Origin: Larix sibirica
Taxonomy: Eukaryota > Streptophyta > Pinopsida > Pinales > Pinaceae
Length of the DNA: 21,037 nt
Direction: 5' to 3'
Assembly (NCBI GenBank): GCA_004151065.3
Contig: NWUY0300001835.1
Coordinates: 88,031 to 109,067 of the forward strand
Shown here: positions 8,606-19,984 of the stretch, in pieces
Position numbering within the stretch: the stretch's first letter is position 1
How the letters are laid out: each line of letters opens with the position of its first letter
Made by a program: the position numbers and the translations under genes
Notes under the pieces: generated by a model
What the model saw: the letters and a program-made list of their open reading frames with translations, nothing else
What the model was told of the DNA's origin: nothing
The model's database searches: none

Positions 8606-8790
8606 CCCTAAGGTTGTCATGTTGCCAATAATAGGTCATAGATTTGAGTCCCACAGTGTGACCAACCTGTTGACGGTCAAAATGACCTTGGCCAACAGTA
8701 GGGGTTATCCTCGGTAAAAAATCCCAATTAGACCTCAAACTGTTTGGAATAGGGAACCCATCTAGATACTGGCCCGACAACCATTAATTA
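8606..8790 (+). mobile_element. Possible tRNA-derived SINE-like remnant
   Basis: The segment after the CA tract reads AAGGTTGTCATGTTGCCAA, then AGGTCATAGATTTGAGTCCC. The last part resembles a decayed pol III B box (GGTTCGANTCC), and the wording is close to that of plant Au-like SINEs as I remember them. It also holds a nested hairpin, CTGTTG...GGTCA-AAA-TGACC...CAACAG (8667-8698). I could not find a convincing A box or target-site duplications. Copy B is at 16365-16549 with no difference seen. Confidence 0.35.
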
Positions 8791-9341
8791 TTTTGGGTTT
8801 CACTCAGTTATGACACACTCCACTATTTATGGATTTATAATTAAAAGATGAAATGAAACTAATATAAAATGTGGAGTGCAAGCATTCAGACATGATAAAA
8901 GTTACAAGAAATAGACACAGAACCATACATGTGCTTGTCAATGCCCATGAAATAGTTCATTGGGGATAAAGACATGAATATGGAGAAAATGATTGCATAA
9001 TCATTAATGATCTTGTACCCATGGATTCACACAAACATTTTCAGAAAACATAAATAAGAACGCATTGGTTACACGTAAGAATAGTCCACCGTGTGAAATA
9101 CATTCCTAAACAATTCCAATGTATAACAAATGCAACGAAATAGTCCACAACAAATAACACTTACGATTCAGAGTTTTCTGAAAAGTGACTTGGCCGAAAG
9201 TGGATTCTCCTCATTAATAATTCATCAATAGTACATAAAAATTTAGAGAGCCAAAATCTCCTCTTCATTTAATCCCCTTTTATTTAACTTTTCTCCTTCA
9301 AAAATTGAATGATCTCCTCGAGTAACTATAAAATTGTTTCN
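8791..9341. other. A+T-rich spacer at the right end of the unit
   Basis: I see no gene or recognised element here, only A+T-rich sequence. Copy B (16550-17100) looks identical to it; I found no substitution between the copies after 8586. The right end of the unit (9341/17100) is not marked by any repeat or motif I can see. Confidence 0.6.
9341..9341. other. Single ambiguous base (N) at the copy A/copy B junction
   Basis: This is the only non-ACGT character in the window. It lies between the last identifiable base of copy A (9340, matching 17099) and the first of copy B (9342, matching 1583). The corresponding base is C both at 1582 and at 17100, so a C is compatible with either side. A single N placed exactly at the junction is what a scaffolder, gap closer or haplotype join can leave behind. 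Confidence 0.95.
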
Positions 9342-10559
9342 TGGGATCATAATTTTGCTTCATGCTTTCAGGGAAATTGTACGAAGCCAGCACCTCCTTG
9401 ACCTCCTTCTGAACAGCTCAGCTCTTCACTTTGAATGGCCCTGCTTCATTAGGGACTTTAAAAGTCCTGGTGTTGTTCCCCTTCATAAAATGTATGTTGT
9501 CACAGTTAAATATCTGACGAATGTACTCTAATGCAAATAGTCGAGGAGTCAAGAATGCAGGTAACCTGTATGGAGCCAATTCTGCCCCATACACTCGAAT
9601 TTCTGTATGCTTTTCAAAACAAAACCAATCACCCACTGACTCATTAGGATTTAGCTAGAGTAGTTGCTTGCTTTCCGAAAAGACTCTCGGTGGGGAAGCA
9701 TCAAAGAGTAAAGTATAAACACTGGAAACCACTGTATCCACAAATAGGGAGAAATCCTTCTGTGGGGGAGCCATCAGTACAAACCTATCAAGATCATCCT
9801 TGTTGAAAGAGCTCTTGTTGCTGAAGATAATCATGTACAAGAGGAAAGAGAAGAATCAAAACAATTTTCTCGATGAAAATTTCTTCTGCTGGAGATGAAT
9901 TGACTGAGCTAGAAAGGCCGACCAATCCAGCTTGACAGGAGTCTCCTGTTGTGAAAGGTTCATCATAAAAAGCAAGCTGAACACAGCGTCATCAATCCCA
10001 ATTTCATTGTCGTATCCAATGAAAACACATATCATTGACAGTATCGGCTTAGCAGGATCTGCAAACATCTCTAAGCTACACAGGGAAATGTTGTCTGACA
10101 AGCTATCCCCAGGTGGAAACAACAACTGGATGAAGGCATCCCTTCAGCGGGGAGCTCCCACATCTTGTTTATTAAGACTTCTTCATCAAACTAGAAACCT
10201 GAGGCATCTTCACAAGTGCCAGTTAATTCCATGATTAGGTCCTTGCTTATAGGGCAGACTACATTTCCTTGCCGGGAAACAATGGCCTTCCTCTCCAGTA
10301 CATAGCACTCTGCACACCACCGTATCACTTCAAGGAAAGGTCTAGTTACCGGGAGAATCATTCTAGTCAGTCTGGAATCTGATGCATTAAAAGGATCATA
10401 TATGCTTTTTGCTTGCTCTACGGAATCAAGGGCTATCTGATGTAGGTTGGGGAAGGAGGAGATGGGGTCATGAAGGTCAAATAACTCATCATCGAGGTAG
10501 TCGTCTAGACTGCTGGTCAAGGACGTGGAAGCGACCTCAGGGGCAAGCTCAGAGGCCAT
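9342..10559 (-). pseudogene. Copy B of the decayed ORF, truncated at the duplication junction
   Basis: This matches 1583-2800 with one difference: A2498 is G at 10257, a silent change in a Val codon. The start ATG is at 10559. The stops and frame breaks are shared with copy A, so the decay predates the duplication. The coiled-coil half is absent because copy B stops at 9342, where copy A's right end abuts it. If the duplication is an assembly artefact, this entry is not a separate locus. Confidence 0.6.
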
Positions 10560-10692
10560 GTTAACGTGGGGGTATGGATAGGATGTAGATTATGAATTGC
10601 TTTGGGAGCCTCGCAGTAGACAAGTGTAGAGGATAATGACTGGAGAGCATCAGAGCTGGAGGAAGAGTGCGTAAATGGCCCCTCTGGGAATG

Positions 10693-10700
10693 TATTTATA
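10693..10700 (-). promoter_or_regulatory. TATA box, copy B
   Basis: Identical to the TATAAATA box at 2934-2941, with the same spacing to the ATG at 10559. Confidence 0.6.
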
Positions 10701-11198
10701 GGGAAAGATTTGAAAAAGGCGGAAATAAATGCAGGAACTACATGGAAAGTTGGGATTAGATTGCAGGTTAAGGGGTAGATGGCCTCTTAAATGCTGGGGC
10801 GCTTACTCACAAATGCCGGTGGTAATGACCATTTAAGTACGACTTAGGTTAATGCGAGGGGGGAAGGAATGCGATGCACTAGAATGCGGTAAGCTGTAAA
10901 CAAAGGTGTTTTCAGGGTATAGATAGAATGGTTTAAGGAAACTGCTTTCTGGGTCCTAACTCAACGAGAGGCCGCCATGTGTTGCTAGCGGTCTTCATTC
11001 AGGAGTGACTTCAGAGTGCTAAAGTTCGAGCAGCTTGGGAATCCTGAAGCAATGACGGTCATTGATCCTATGTGCTGAGCTCCTCGGGATGGGCATGCTT
11101 GTCGGTGCATCCTTTGCATGTGGAGCCCACTTCCGTCGTCGGTCAACTTCCCAGCGACTTGCGGTTAGGGAAATCACTGTAGCCGCTTTCTGTGGTTT

Positions 11199-11244
11199 CA
11201 GGGGACCGAAAATATGGTTTAGAAAAACCATTTTTCGCCCCCTG
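11199..11244. repeat. Imperfect inverted repeat, copy B
   Basis: Identical to the hairpin at 3440-3485. Confidence 0.7.
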
Positions 11245-11511
11245 AATGATTGCGAGGTTGACACCTATCACCTACGATTTTCCATCAGGGGCGCCTTCAG
11301 AGTGTTAAACCCCGGGCTCTTTCCACATCCTGACTGGATCTCTTCCGTCGATGTTTTCCCTTTGATTTTTCGAGATACCCGCCAGCTCGTGCAGTTCCAT
11401 GAGGGGGAGTCCGTCTGTCATATAACATTTTCTGCTCAGTGGTGGCAGTATCTTTTTGCGGTGCAACTAGGATTCCCGCGACTGCTCCCGCTGATGATAA
11501 TAGTACTAACA

Positions 11512-13126
11512 TTTGCAATGACCTTTGCTGTAATTTTATATATGTTGTTGCAGAGTGAAATGGGTTGATAATTTTCAAAGTTCAGTCCTTTGACCTTTTC
11601 TGGGATCAAGGATATGAATGTTGAGTTGAATGTTATTAATATTATACGCTTTTATCTCGACTCCTTGATGACAGCTAAAATTTCCACCTCGAACAGGTCC
11701 ATGAATGCCTCATAAAATTTAATAGCCTATCCATTAGGACCAAGGATTTTGTTGTGTTGCATAGTGCTCATGGCTTCTTTTAACTCCTCCATAATCATCG
11801 GGATCTGTAGCTCGAGGGAGTCCTCATCAAAGACCATGTTGGGGTAGGAATATGCCAAAATCATCATGTGTAGTAGTGGCACTTCTTATTCTTGGGAATA
11901 GACTACCTTGAAATGCTTAACCCATAGGTCCGATAACTTTTGATTTCCTAAGTGTTCCATCCCATCATCATCCTGTAATTCCCATATGGAGTTAACATTC
12001 TGCCTATGCATAATGTGATTATGGAGAAATTTCGTATTGTCGTCGCCCAATTGAAGCTAAATGGAACGACTCTGTAATCGGGTAGAAACCTCTTCATCAA
12101 GTAAAATGTCCTTCTTGCGACTTTCCAAATTAAAGATTTCATGTTTTTGTAGGGAAGAAGAATAACCCCCTGGGTTAATGGAATAGAATTCCTCCAGCGC
12201 CGCTTCGATAGCTCGTAGCTCCGAAGTGATCTCAATTCTTTTCCTAGCAATCCACGAGATGGACAATTCCTTTAATATTTTGAGATTATTAGTAAACTGG
12301 ACAGGTACGGAGGAACCACTTTCTATGTTGAAGGGTTTCCATTCTTTGACAATCATTGCTTTGAAATCCACTTCCTTCAACCAGCGCACGTCAAATTTGA
12401 AAGGGCTTGGTGGTTTCCTTCTATTTGATTCAACTCAAGTAGTATGGGGTGATGATAAGAGTCACCTTCGATCCCAACCCATTACCTCACAGAGGCAATC
12501 GAACTGAGTGTGCCCTCGTTAATTAGGAACCGGTCCAATCTTTTGGCGATGTAAGCCTCCACGGACCGCATATTGTGCCATGTTGGTCTCAATTGAATGG
12601 GAGGGATATCCAACATGGAATGAGAAGTCAACATGTTGCTAAAGTATTCAGATAAGGGGTCTCGCTAAGATTGGTGCCCCCATATCTATGCATCTCCCAT
12701 TGTAAAATTTAGGTCACCTCCAATGGTTAAACAATCCACCATCAATAAACTGACTACAAAAAAACAATCCCATAAATATTCCCTCTACTAGAAGGGACCA
12801 TAAACGTTGACAAAAGAGTAGGCCAATCCTGTTTCATGAGAGAAAAGGATCGCCCCTGGGAAGGAATGAATGGCCCAACTGTTTTTCAGCAAGAAATGAG
12901 AAGATAACCAACATGTAATCAATCCTCCAGATCTCCCTGATGCATCAGAACATATGAAATACCATCCGAGGAGGATCCTTTTAAGGTCATCTAAGATCAC
13001 TTCACCAATAGCTAAACTTTAATGTAACATAATAATCTAAGGCCTGTAAACTTCCACCAATTTTCTCAGGGATCATTTTTTGGAGGGTATCCCCAATCCT
13101 CGAACATTAAGGGAGAGGACCAGCAT
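11512..13126 (-). pseudogene. LINE ORF2, disrupted and truncated, copy B
   Basis: Copy of 3753-5367, with four substitutions in the RT-side sequence (G3876A, T3899C, C3947T, A4283G at 11635, 11658, 11706 and 12042). The stops and truncation point are the same as in copy A. The T5466G difference (13225) lies in the ORF1-ORF2 intergenic part. Confidence 0.85.
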
Positions 13127-13313
13127 CAAGGAAACTTATTCCCGGGTTTTCATTCTCTAAGTGACCCATATAATCTTCTTTGTCTCCCTGCACTAATGTC
13201 GATAACTGCTTGTGCTCTTGCCGAGTCCATGATGCAACACCTTCCCCTAGCCTATGCAAAGAGTGTGATAGGCCCCAAATGGATCCTAGACCACGAGCTA
13301 AGGGTTTCAACTT

Positions 13314-14929
13314 TCATGACTTAGACCTCAAGTTGTAGCCATTGGTGGACTTTGGAATGGAAGTAGAAGGTGACGAGAGAATAGGGCTATCCGATGGCGT
13401 TGAAAGATTAATAAAAGAACAAGAGGCGGGGCAGGCCCCAATGGAAGCTAGAATAGTCTTGTTCAATGATATAGGTAAATCTAAAAAACCAAAAGAAAAA
13501 GACAGATCCTTCTGAGGTAAAGAAGAAGAATCCATCTTTGATGAGGGGCCCTTCCTCGTTAGGAGTGCTAGGTACAATGTCAGAAAAGGATTCCCAGGAC
13601 GCTGAAACAGCCTTTGGGAGGAAAGGGGATGAAGGGGGACTGAGACTGAACATAGGAGTCAAAGTCAATGACTACATGAGGGGGTGTTGCAGTAGCCCAG
13701 TCATGGATAGAGAGGGAGAAAAAAGACGCCAAGGTTGTAATAGAGAGTCAGGAATAAATTCTGGAGTTAAGAGTGACATAGGCATAATGGACTCACCAGG
13801 CAAGGGTCTAGAGCCTTCTGAATCCAAGGAAGGGGGAGTTGTTGTCCTCGTTTTTGTTGAGAAAGCACACTCATTAGCCACAATCATATCTTGAGCAGGA
13901 GGGTCTGACCATTGCTTCTCCCTTGGAAGCTCTATTAGCTCTTTCTTTTTCCAAATCTGCTTCATGAAACCTTGGTGACATGACTTTGCAAGGTGTCCAT
14001 ATCGGTGACACCCATTACATTTGAAAGGGATACCAAAGTAATCTATGTGTTGGTTCTATATTCTACCCTCAACGAAATGCCAATTTCTTCAAGTATCCCT
14101 TCGCGGAGGTCCGGCTCAACTAAGACTCGTGCAACGGAGAGTATGCCTGTCTCCTAAAATCCCATATCCGCTTTGAGGTAATTTCCCAGTGAGTTTCCTA
14201 GAAACTGGAAAATCTATGTTGTCCATAACTCTAGGGGAGGCCTGGGAATTTTACCCACACCACTTTTTTATAGTACTTCTCTCTCCTGGAGTCGAAAAAG
14301 GGAGTCCAACATTTGAGTCAGAGGATATTTGAATCCCATTCCCAAATGCCTAAGAGGAGGGTTTTTTAGTCTGAAGCCTTTTCAAGAATCTCTCCCAACC
14401 ATCCTCTAGTGAGGGCATATAGTTGCACCTCGTAGTCGAGAATCGAATACTAGTTCCGAGAAACCCAACTTTTGTAAGTGGAAATACTCATATGCCTACC
14501 TCCAAATCTTCCCACTAAAGCGTGTTTCGCCATGGTTATGGCTTCGTATGGTTCTACATCTTCTCCGAGAGCAAGAAATCGTTTGTTTGACTTCTTAACA
14601 CAAGGTTTTTTCTTACTTCTAGAGGGTGGTTACTCCTCAGTCGGTATATCAATATATTCATTGGGAACATCGTGACGAACCTCTTTAAACACCCCTTCCT
14701 TAAAGGATGTAGAAGTCTTTTCATCCCGACCTCCATTATTAAGATGACCAAATCCCGAAGTATTGTCAGTTAATACTCTCGTAACCTGGAAGCTACGTAG
14801 GGGCGACTTCTCCAACCTCTGGACAAGTGGGGCCTTTTCAATCACATGTGAAACTACCAATACCATTTTGTTTGGATCCTCGAAAAAAGAGGTGCATGTC
14901 AGTAATGAGGTAGATAATGGAAAGTCCAT
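13314..14929 (-). pseudogene. LINE ORF1, disrupted, copy B
   Basis: Copy of 5555-7170 with two substitutions, A5639C (13398) and G6110A (13869). The second changes an Arg to Cys in the linker after the CCHC knuckle. The knuckle is intact at 13978-14019. The disruptions are the same as in copy A. Confidence 0.8.
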
Positions 14930-15705
14930 CTCTACTTAATAGTCATAATGTTCACCTTGCCAGAAATCGAGAGTTGGCCAATTCGCACCTAGATGCAACT
15001 AAGGAGGAAGCTAAAAAACTGAAACAAGAATGCCAAACCCCAGGACATTACCACCATGAAGCCCTAGGAAGTTGCAAAGCCAAAAACCTCAAGAGGGATT
15101 ATTCCTAAACTTTACAAATAGTCAAGTGGATTGATTTGGTGTCTTCTGCAGTTTTTCTTGTATCATGGAATTTAGTGTATGATAGCTTGACCATAGGCGA
15201 TTCTGTCAACGGACAGTTCAAGGAGGGATGATACCCAACGACTATTGTATATTGAATGCCTTTTGCAACCTTGATCAAAATTTTGCAGTATTCTTCCCAA
15301 TCTAGCAATCATAACAATCGCCAAAGTGACCACTACAGGTCGAGTGATACCTAGATGGTCAATAATCAAATTCCCTTTTACATCGGTTTCGCATTCCCTC
15401 AATTATAGATTCATTCCATTAGAATTTTATAGCTTGGCACTTGGGGTTCTTCAGAACTAAATTGTATACCTTTTCTATTGTATCTGAATGGATTGATGTA
15501 TCGATTGTATGCCAATGGAATGATTTTTCTCTTCTTTCTATTTGGCAGCAGAATAATTTCCTTCATGAAATTCAATAGTAGTTAAAACTTTACGTTGCAA
15601 CAAAAATATTGAATTTAAATGGCCAAGGCCCTAATTTTAGTCAAAGACCTAGAATAATAGAAGCTCTGAAATTTGTGTGTGACCGGCAACTAGGATTGAG
15701 ACGGA

Positions 15706-15717
15706 GATCTGATACCA
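15706..15717 (-). other. Primer-binding-site-like sequence, copy B
   Basis: Identical to 7947-7958, with the same one-base spacing to the putative LTR edge at 15719. Confidence 0.5.
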
Positions 15718-15909
15718 ATGTGAAGAACTACAGTTTGTTCACTGAGTAAATATCCAAAATAGATATGCAAGTATAAAAGAATCCATATGGATAAATATAT
15801 ATAATATGATAAAACTAAGAAATGATAGAAGATACAATGATAGTGTCGTATATATACAAATTCTAAAGGCACTTATAGCAATTGTTCATGAAGAGATGTG
15901 TCCCTTAGT

Positions 15910-15915
<6 letters not shown>

Positions 15916-15939
<24 letters not shown>
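15916..15939 (+). repeat. (TG)12 microsatellite, copy B
   Basis: Pure TG tract of 12 units, equal in length to copy A and preceded by ATATA instead of ATACA. Confidence 0.97.
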
Positions 15940-15940
<1 letters not shown>

Positions 15941-16345
15941 TATAAAGGGGAATACAAAAAAGGAGGGACAAGGGAATCAATTGAGGAAATTAATGGCAAA
16001 AATAGGACAGTTACCTAGCTCATCAAAATTTGATAATTTTCTTTTTTGGAATTATAGTTTCATTTGATTTGTGAACTTTAACCATGGAATGTTTCTTTTA
16101 GGGGATTTGACCAATTATAAAACAATCTAAATCACCATACTTTCAACAACAATAGTCGATCAAAGTGGAACTTTACCTCACCAATTATTTTTTAAACTCA
16201 CCTAAAATGTTGAATTTGTCCACTTATTGACTCACTCCCTTTGAAAAATGTCTTTAGCATATTAAGGAAGTACTCCATAAAAAGTTAACTTAATTGGTCA
16301 AAAGAGAGAATTAACTTCCATTTTACCATATGCTTACTCCTTTTA

Positions 16346-16363
16346 CACACACACACACACACA
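16346..16363 (+). repeat. (CA)9 microsatellite, copy B
   Basis: Pure CA tract of nine units, matching copy A in length. The preceding base is A instead of T (8586 versus 16345), which lengthens the alternating run by one base. Confidence 0.97.
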
Positions 16364-17100
16364 TCCCTAAGGTTGTCATGTTGCCAATAATAGGTCATAG
16401 ATTTGAGTCCCACAGTGTGACCAACCTGTTGACGGTCAAAATGACCTTGGCCAACAGTAGGGGTTATCCTCGGTAAAAAATCCCAATTAGACCTCAAACT
16501 GTTTGGAATAGGGAACCCATCTAGATACTGGCCCGACAACCATTAATTATTTTGGGTTTCACTCAGTTATGACACACTCCACTATTTATGGATTTATAAT
16601 TAAAAGATGAAATGAAACTAATATAAAATGTGGAGTGCAAGCATTCAGACATGATAAAAGTTACAAGAAATAGACACAGAACCATACATGTGCTTGTCAA
16701 TGCCCATGAAATAGTTCATTGGGGATAAAGACATGAATATGGAGAAAATGATTGCATAATCATTAATGATCTTGTACCCATGGATTCACACAAACATTTT
16801 CAGAAAACATAAATAAGAACGCATTGGTTACACGTAAGAATAGTCCACCGTGTGAAATACATTCCTAAACAATTCCAATGTATAACAAATGCAACGAAAT
16901 AGTCCACAACAAATAACACTTACGATTCAGAGTTTTCTGAAAAGTGACTTGGCCGAAAGTGGATTCTCCTCATTAATAATTCATCAATAGTACATAAAAA
17001 TTTAGAGAGCCAAAATCTCCTCTTCATTTAATCCCCTTTTATTTAACTTTTCTCCTTCAAAAATTGAATGATCTCCTCGAGTAACTATAAAATTGTTTCC

Positions 17101-18840
17101 TCTTCCTAACCCTTGAGTTTCCCTTTTGTCTTTCCCAATTTTTCAACTTCCCTTTTTTATATTTTCGAGAGATATATTAAAGTTAAAATTCACATTGAAT
17201 AAGTAAAGATCGGCCATTTGGTCATGTGTGCATGTAAATTGTTGCCCCCAAAAAATTATAAAAAAAATTGCATTTTCTTAGTTTTGTGAGGTGGGGAGCG
17301 TTAGTAATATTTTATTTCGTTTTCTTTTTTCTTATTTGATGTGCCACATGGGCATAGTGGTCCCCATTCTAATATATTATAACATGCTTTGCTTTCTAAA
17401 CCCCCATTTTATAACCTACGACTCATACATACACTTTGTCGCATGTTTAAATTTTAAGAGCTTTGATGTTATTGTCGACGTGGGTTTTAACATTCCGTTG
17501 CATATTAATTAATTTAAGAATTCTACCGAAACAAATCCAAATCCAAGTTACCGACAACTAGGTTTGACGAGAATTCATCGAGGACGTTTTGGCACTTTCA
17601 AGACTCAAATTTGAATTCTAATAGTTGCGTTGGATTCGTAACGAGGATCTCATCATAAATGGCCATGGCCAGGTTTGTTGATAAAAATTTCACTTTCATT
17701 GGCCCCCAAAATTATGCACAAAGGCATTTTGAATGAAAGTCTAGGCCCTATGTTTGCAACTACTTCGCTCAAGTCTAATTATGTTAACTCTCCTGCTATC
17801 TATGTTATATAGGATTTATATACATTAGCCAAAATTGACACCATACATCAGTGTTTTTAAGATATTAATTATTGAACTAGGCCAATTGGTCACCCGGTGC
17901 ATCTCATGCTCACTCTGGGAAAGATGAATTCATTCTTGAAACCATCTCTAAATCAATCAATGAACGATAAATGTCAAATAGAGATGATAAAAGTTGTCAA
18001 AAGGCCTTAATACAAGGTAAACCCACTTACATCATGAAATATAGGGATAAGACTTATGGCGCATGAGACCTGCCAGGCACAACCTAATTGAAGTTGCAGG
18101 GTGAATTGATTTGATCGTGCAAGCCTTCAATGGTCAGTATAACAACATTTCCAAGGATATGATAAATAGAACAGGCCAATCGTCAGATCACAACATAGAC
18201 CAAGGAGTAGCGGCTTAACCTGGAATGATAGTTTCCATGCAGTTCTCAAACCTAGCGAGTCAAGATAAAAATATCAATTGGAAGACTATGATTGGGAACC
18301 ACGCAAAAGAGACTCGAGAGTAACATAAAGGACCTCAAAATTGACACTTAGAATACTCAAACAACTATCAAAGCTCTAACGCCAGTCATGTCAAAGTAAG
18401 TTGTTAGTGAAGGGGAAAAAACTAAGTCAAACATTTCAAATAACTCATTCAAGGACATTAGTAGCATCATCGAACATCATAATGGGCATTCAAGCACTCG
18501 AACTTCATTCAAAACATTCATTATTTAGAAGTCAATCTAGGTCATACTCACCAAAAATTTAGTATGGGGGTCTTGCTTTCCTCTTCCTAGGCTAAGAAAA
18601 TTAGGGGGGTTGTTGCAGCCACAAGATAGCTGCGAGGCTAGTGGTTTATGTGCCTTCCATCAAAAATTCTTACGAATAATGGGGATTTCTTCATGAGGTA
18701 ACAATTATCAACCTTCAAACCGACCAAAGTTGAAGATTTTGATTTAAATTGGGTACCATTCTTAGAATGAAGGGAAGTGCTCGGTCGGATTTCTCAAGAA
18801 ATGCATTACATGATATATATATATGTGTGTTTGGGTGGGG
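17101..18840. other. Unassigned right-flank sequence
   Basis: This 1.7-kb stretch is A+T-rich with runs of T and A (for example 17250-17275). It includes a possible decayed coding stretch between about 18060 and 18450, where plus-strand phrases such as MIVSMQFSNL appear but are cut by many stops. A 73-codon open frame at 17291-17512 is hydrophobic and unlike anything I know. I see nothing I can name. Confidence 0.5.
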
Positions 18841-19830
18841 GTATCAACATAAATTACCCCCCGCATCCATTAAACACCCCAAGAGAGTCTTCAAAAATAT
18901 AAATCTTAAAAGCACCTTTTTTTCTACTGGAAGCATAAGCTTTGATTTCAAAGCCAAGAGTTTAGTAGAGTTGTTTGTCCCCCTTTCCATACCTACTTTG
19001 AACTTTAGAACATGATTTTCCTTTATATATGTGACCCCATTATCCCCATGGTTAGTGGATATCCTTAACAAATGTCATCAAAGTATCTCTATGCTCATGT
19101 TCTATCAATCACTTCCACTAAAATTTGACTTGGAGGCTTTTCATCTTTTTGTCTATTCAAAGCCATGGAGTATGCTCATATTCTAAGAATCACACTAGGT
19201 GGAATATATCTATATTCAAATATAATAGCATTACTCATGAGCCATATGCCCCAAGTGGCAAAGATTTAAATCTCTTAACAACTATATTATTGCACCAATT
19301 CTTTAAACTTTCCTTAATATTATAAGTTCCCCTCCAAACATCATCTAGAACCAATATGTTTTCTACTTATTTCCACACTTGTATAGAGTAGATAGATGCC
19401 ATAATCAAGTTGTGTATGTTCTCTTTATATTCTTTGCATAAGGACATATACTAAGGCCATGTAGACATCTCTTTTGCAAGGTATCCTAGGTCAATACCTT
19501 ATTCTTGAGATCCAACCACATAAAGATGCGAGATATTAATCATTTAATTTTTCACATCATTTTCCACCACCAAATGGCTTCACCCATACTATCCTATTTA
19601 CACGAAGCATTATATCCCAACTTTGGAGTATATAATCCTCTAGCAATAATCTTTGACCATATTAACTCATCTTCTACATCCTTCAGCCTTACATGGCTTA
19701 ACCTCATATTTGTAATGTATGTTTCCCACACCACCACATCATCACCTCTAAGTCCAATCTTTCAACAAATTTCCACTTGTCTCAAAATAGTGGAAAGATC
19801 TTGATTGGCCACCTAACCAAAGGAAAAGAA
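18840..19830 (-). pseudogene. Second LINE remnant: end of ORF2 (RT C-terminal part, zf-RVT, RNase H-like), disrupted
   Basis: Minus-strand translation in several frames gives a run of conserved plant LINE phrases in the right order. They are DDVVVWETY (about 19743), EDELIWSKI, YTPKLGY (19612-19632), WWWK (about 19560-19575), FMWLDLKNKVLT then LQKRCLHG (about 19524-19440; the zinc-binding reverse transcriptase tail, with the second Cys of the CxxC pair lost), and WGIWLMSNAIIFE (about 19255-19205). An RNase H-like segment with GTNNSTKLLALKSKLML (about 18930-18980) and EDSLGVFNG (about 18870) follows. Stops and frameshifts are frequent. It is not the missing 3' part of the first LINE, because that one is separated by more than 10 kb and points the same way from the wrong side. 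Its own 5' part is missing or inverted beyond 19834. Confidence 0.75.
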
Positions 19831-19833
19831 TCC

Positions 19834-19858
19834 ATATATATATATATATATATATATA
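19834..19858 (+). repeat. AT microsatellite
   Basis: Alternating AT tract of 25 bases. It lies at the switch point between the minus-strand LINE remnant and the plus-strand LINE-like fragment. Confidence 0.97.
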
Positions 19859-19861
19859 ATT

Positions 19862-19984
19862 CATTTTTCCATTATGGCTGGAGATAATCTATAATTATGG
19901 TTTGTGGGTCAAAGTCATGAAATCTAAGTACTTGAAGTGGGTTTCCATGGAAGATTGTGTTGGGCTAAATTATATGAAGTATTC
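19862..19984 (+). pseudogene. LINE-like ORF2 fragment in the opposite orientation
   Basis: An open plus-strand frame reads PLWLEIIYNYGLWVKVMKSK, then YLKW. LW-x-x-V-x-x-x-KYL is a common phrase of plant LINE ORF2 proteins located upstream of the zf-RVT region. It points away from the minus-strand remnant at 18840-19830. This may be the inverted 5' part of the same insertion, or an unrelated fragment. Evidence rests on one short motif and an open frame of about 45 codons. Confidence 0.4.

Larger units (their letters stand above)
1583..9341. repeat. Tandem duplication unit, copy A (7,759 bp)
   Basis: This is the first of two head-to-tail copies. Every position I compared here recurs 7,759 bases later, and the offset stays constant from end to end, including across the (TG)12 and (CA)9 tracts. 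Differences from copy B (A>B) are A2498G, T3246G, C3320G, G3876A, T3899C, C3947T, A4283G, T5466G, A5639C, G6110A, A7444C, C8155T and T8586A. I saw no indel. The left edge cuts through a decayed minus-strand ORF that continues into 1-1582, so it is not a transposon end. Comparison was by eye and a few differences may have been missed. Confidence 0.96.
10559..11511 (-). mobile_element. Putative LTR, copy B
   Basis: Copy of 2800-3752, differing at two sites: T3246 is G at 11005 and C3320 is G at 11079. Boundary evidence is the same as in copy A. Confidence 0.45.
11512..15099 (-). mobile_element. Decayed L1-type LINE, copy B
   Basis: Copy of 3753-7340 with seven differences (11635, 11658, 11706, 12042, 13225, 13398, 13869). 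All stops and frameshifts I checked are shared, so the LINE decayed before it was duplicated. Confidence 0.85.
9342..17100. repeat. Tandem duplication unit, copy B (7,759 bp)
   Basis: This is the second head-to-tail copy. It starts right after the N at 9341, with the sequence found at 1583, and ends at 17100, where the unit's natural right neighbour (17101 onward) begins. The large decayed ORF that crosses position 1583 in copy A is cut off here at 9342. That makes the A/B junction the novel join and the 1582/1583 and 17100/17101 joins ancestral. The copies are about 99.8% identical by my count of 13 differences. Confidence 0.96.

Noticed and set aside
8140-8610. CRISPR-like or satellite array suggested by repeated TG and CA runs
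   Set aside because: These are simple dinucleotide microsatellites without spaced repeats. The whole context is plant nuclear DNA.
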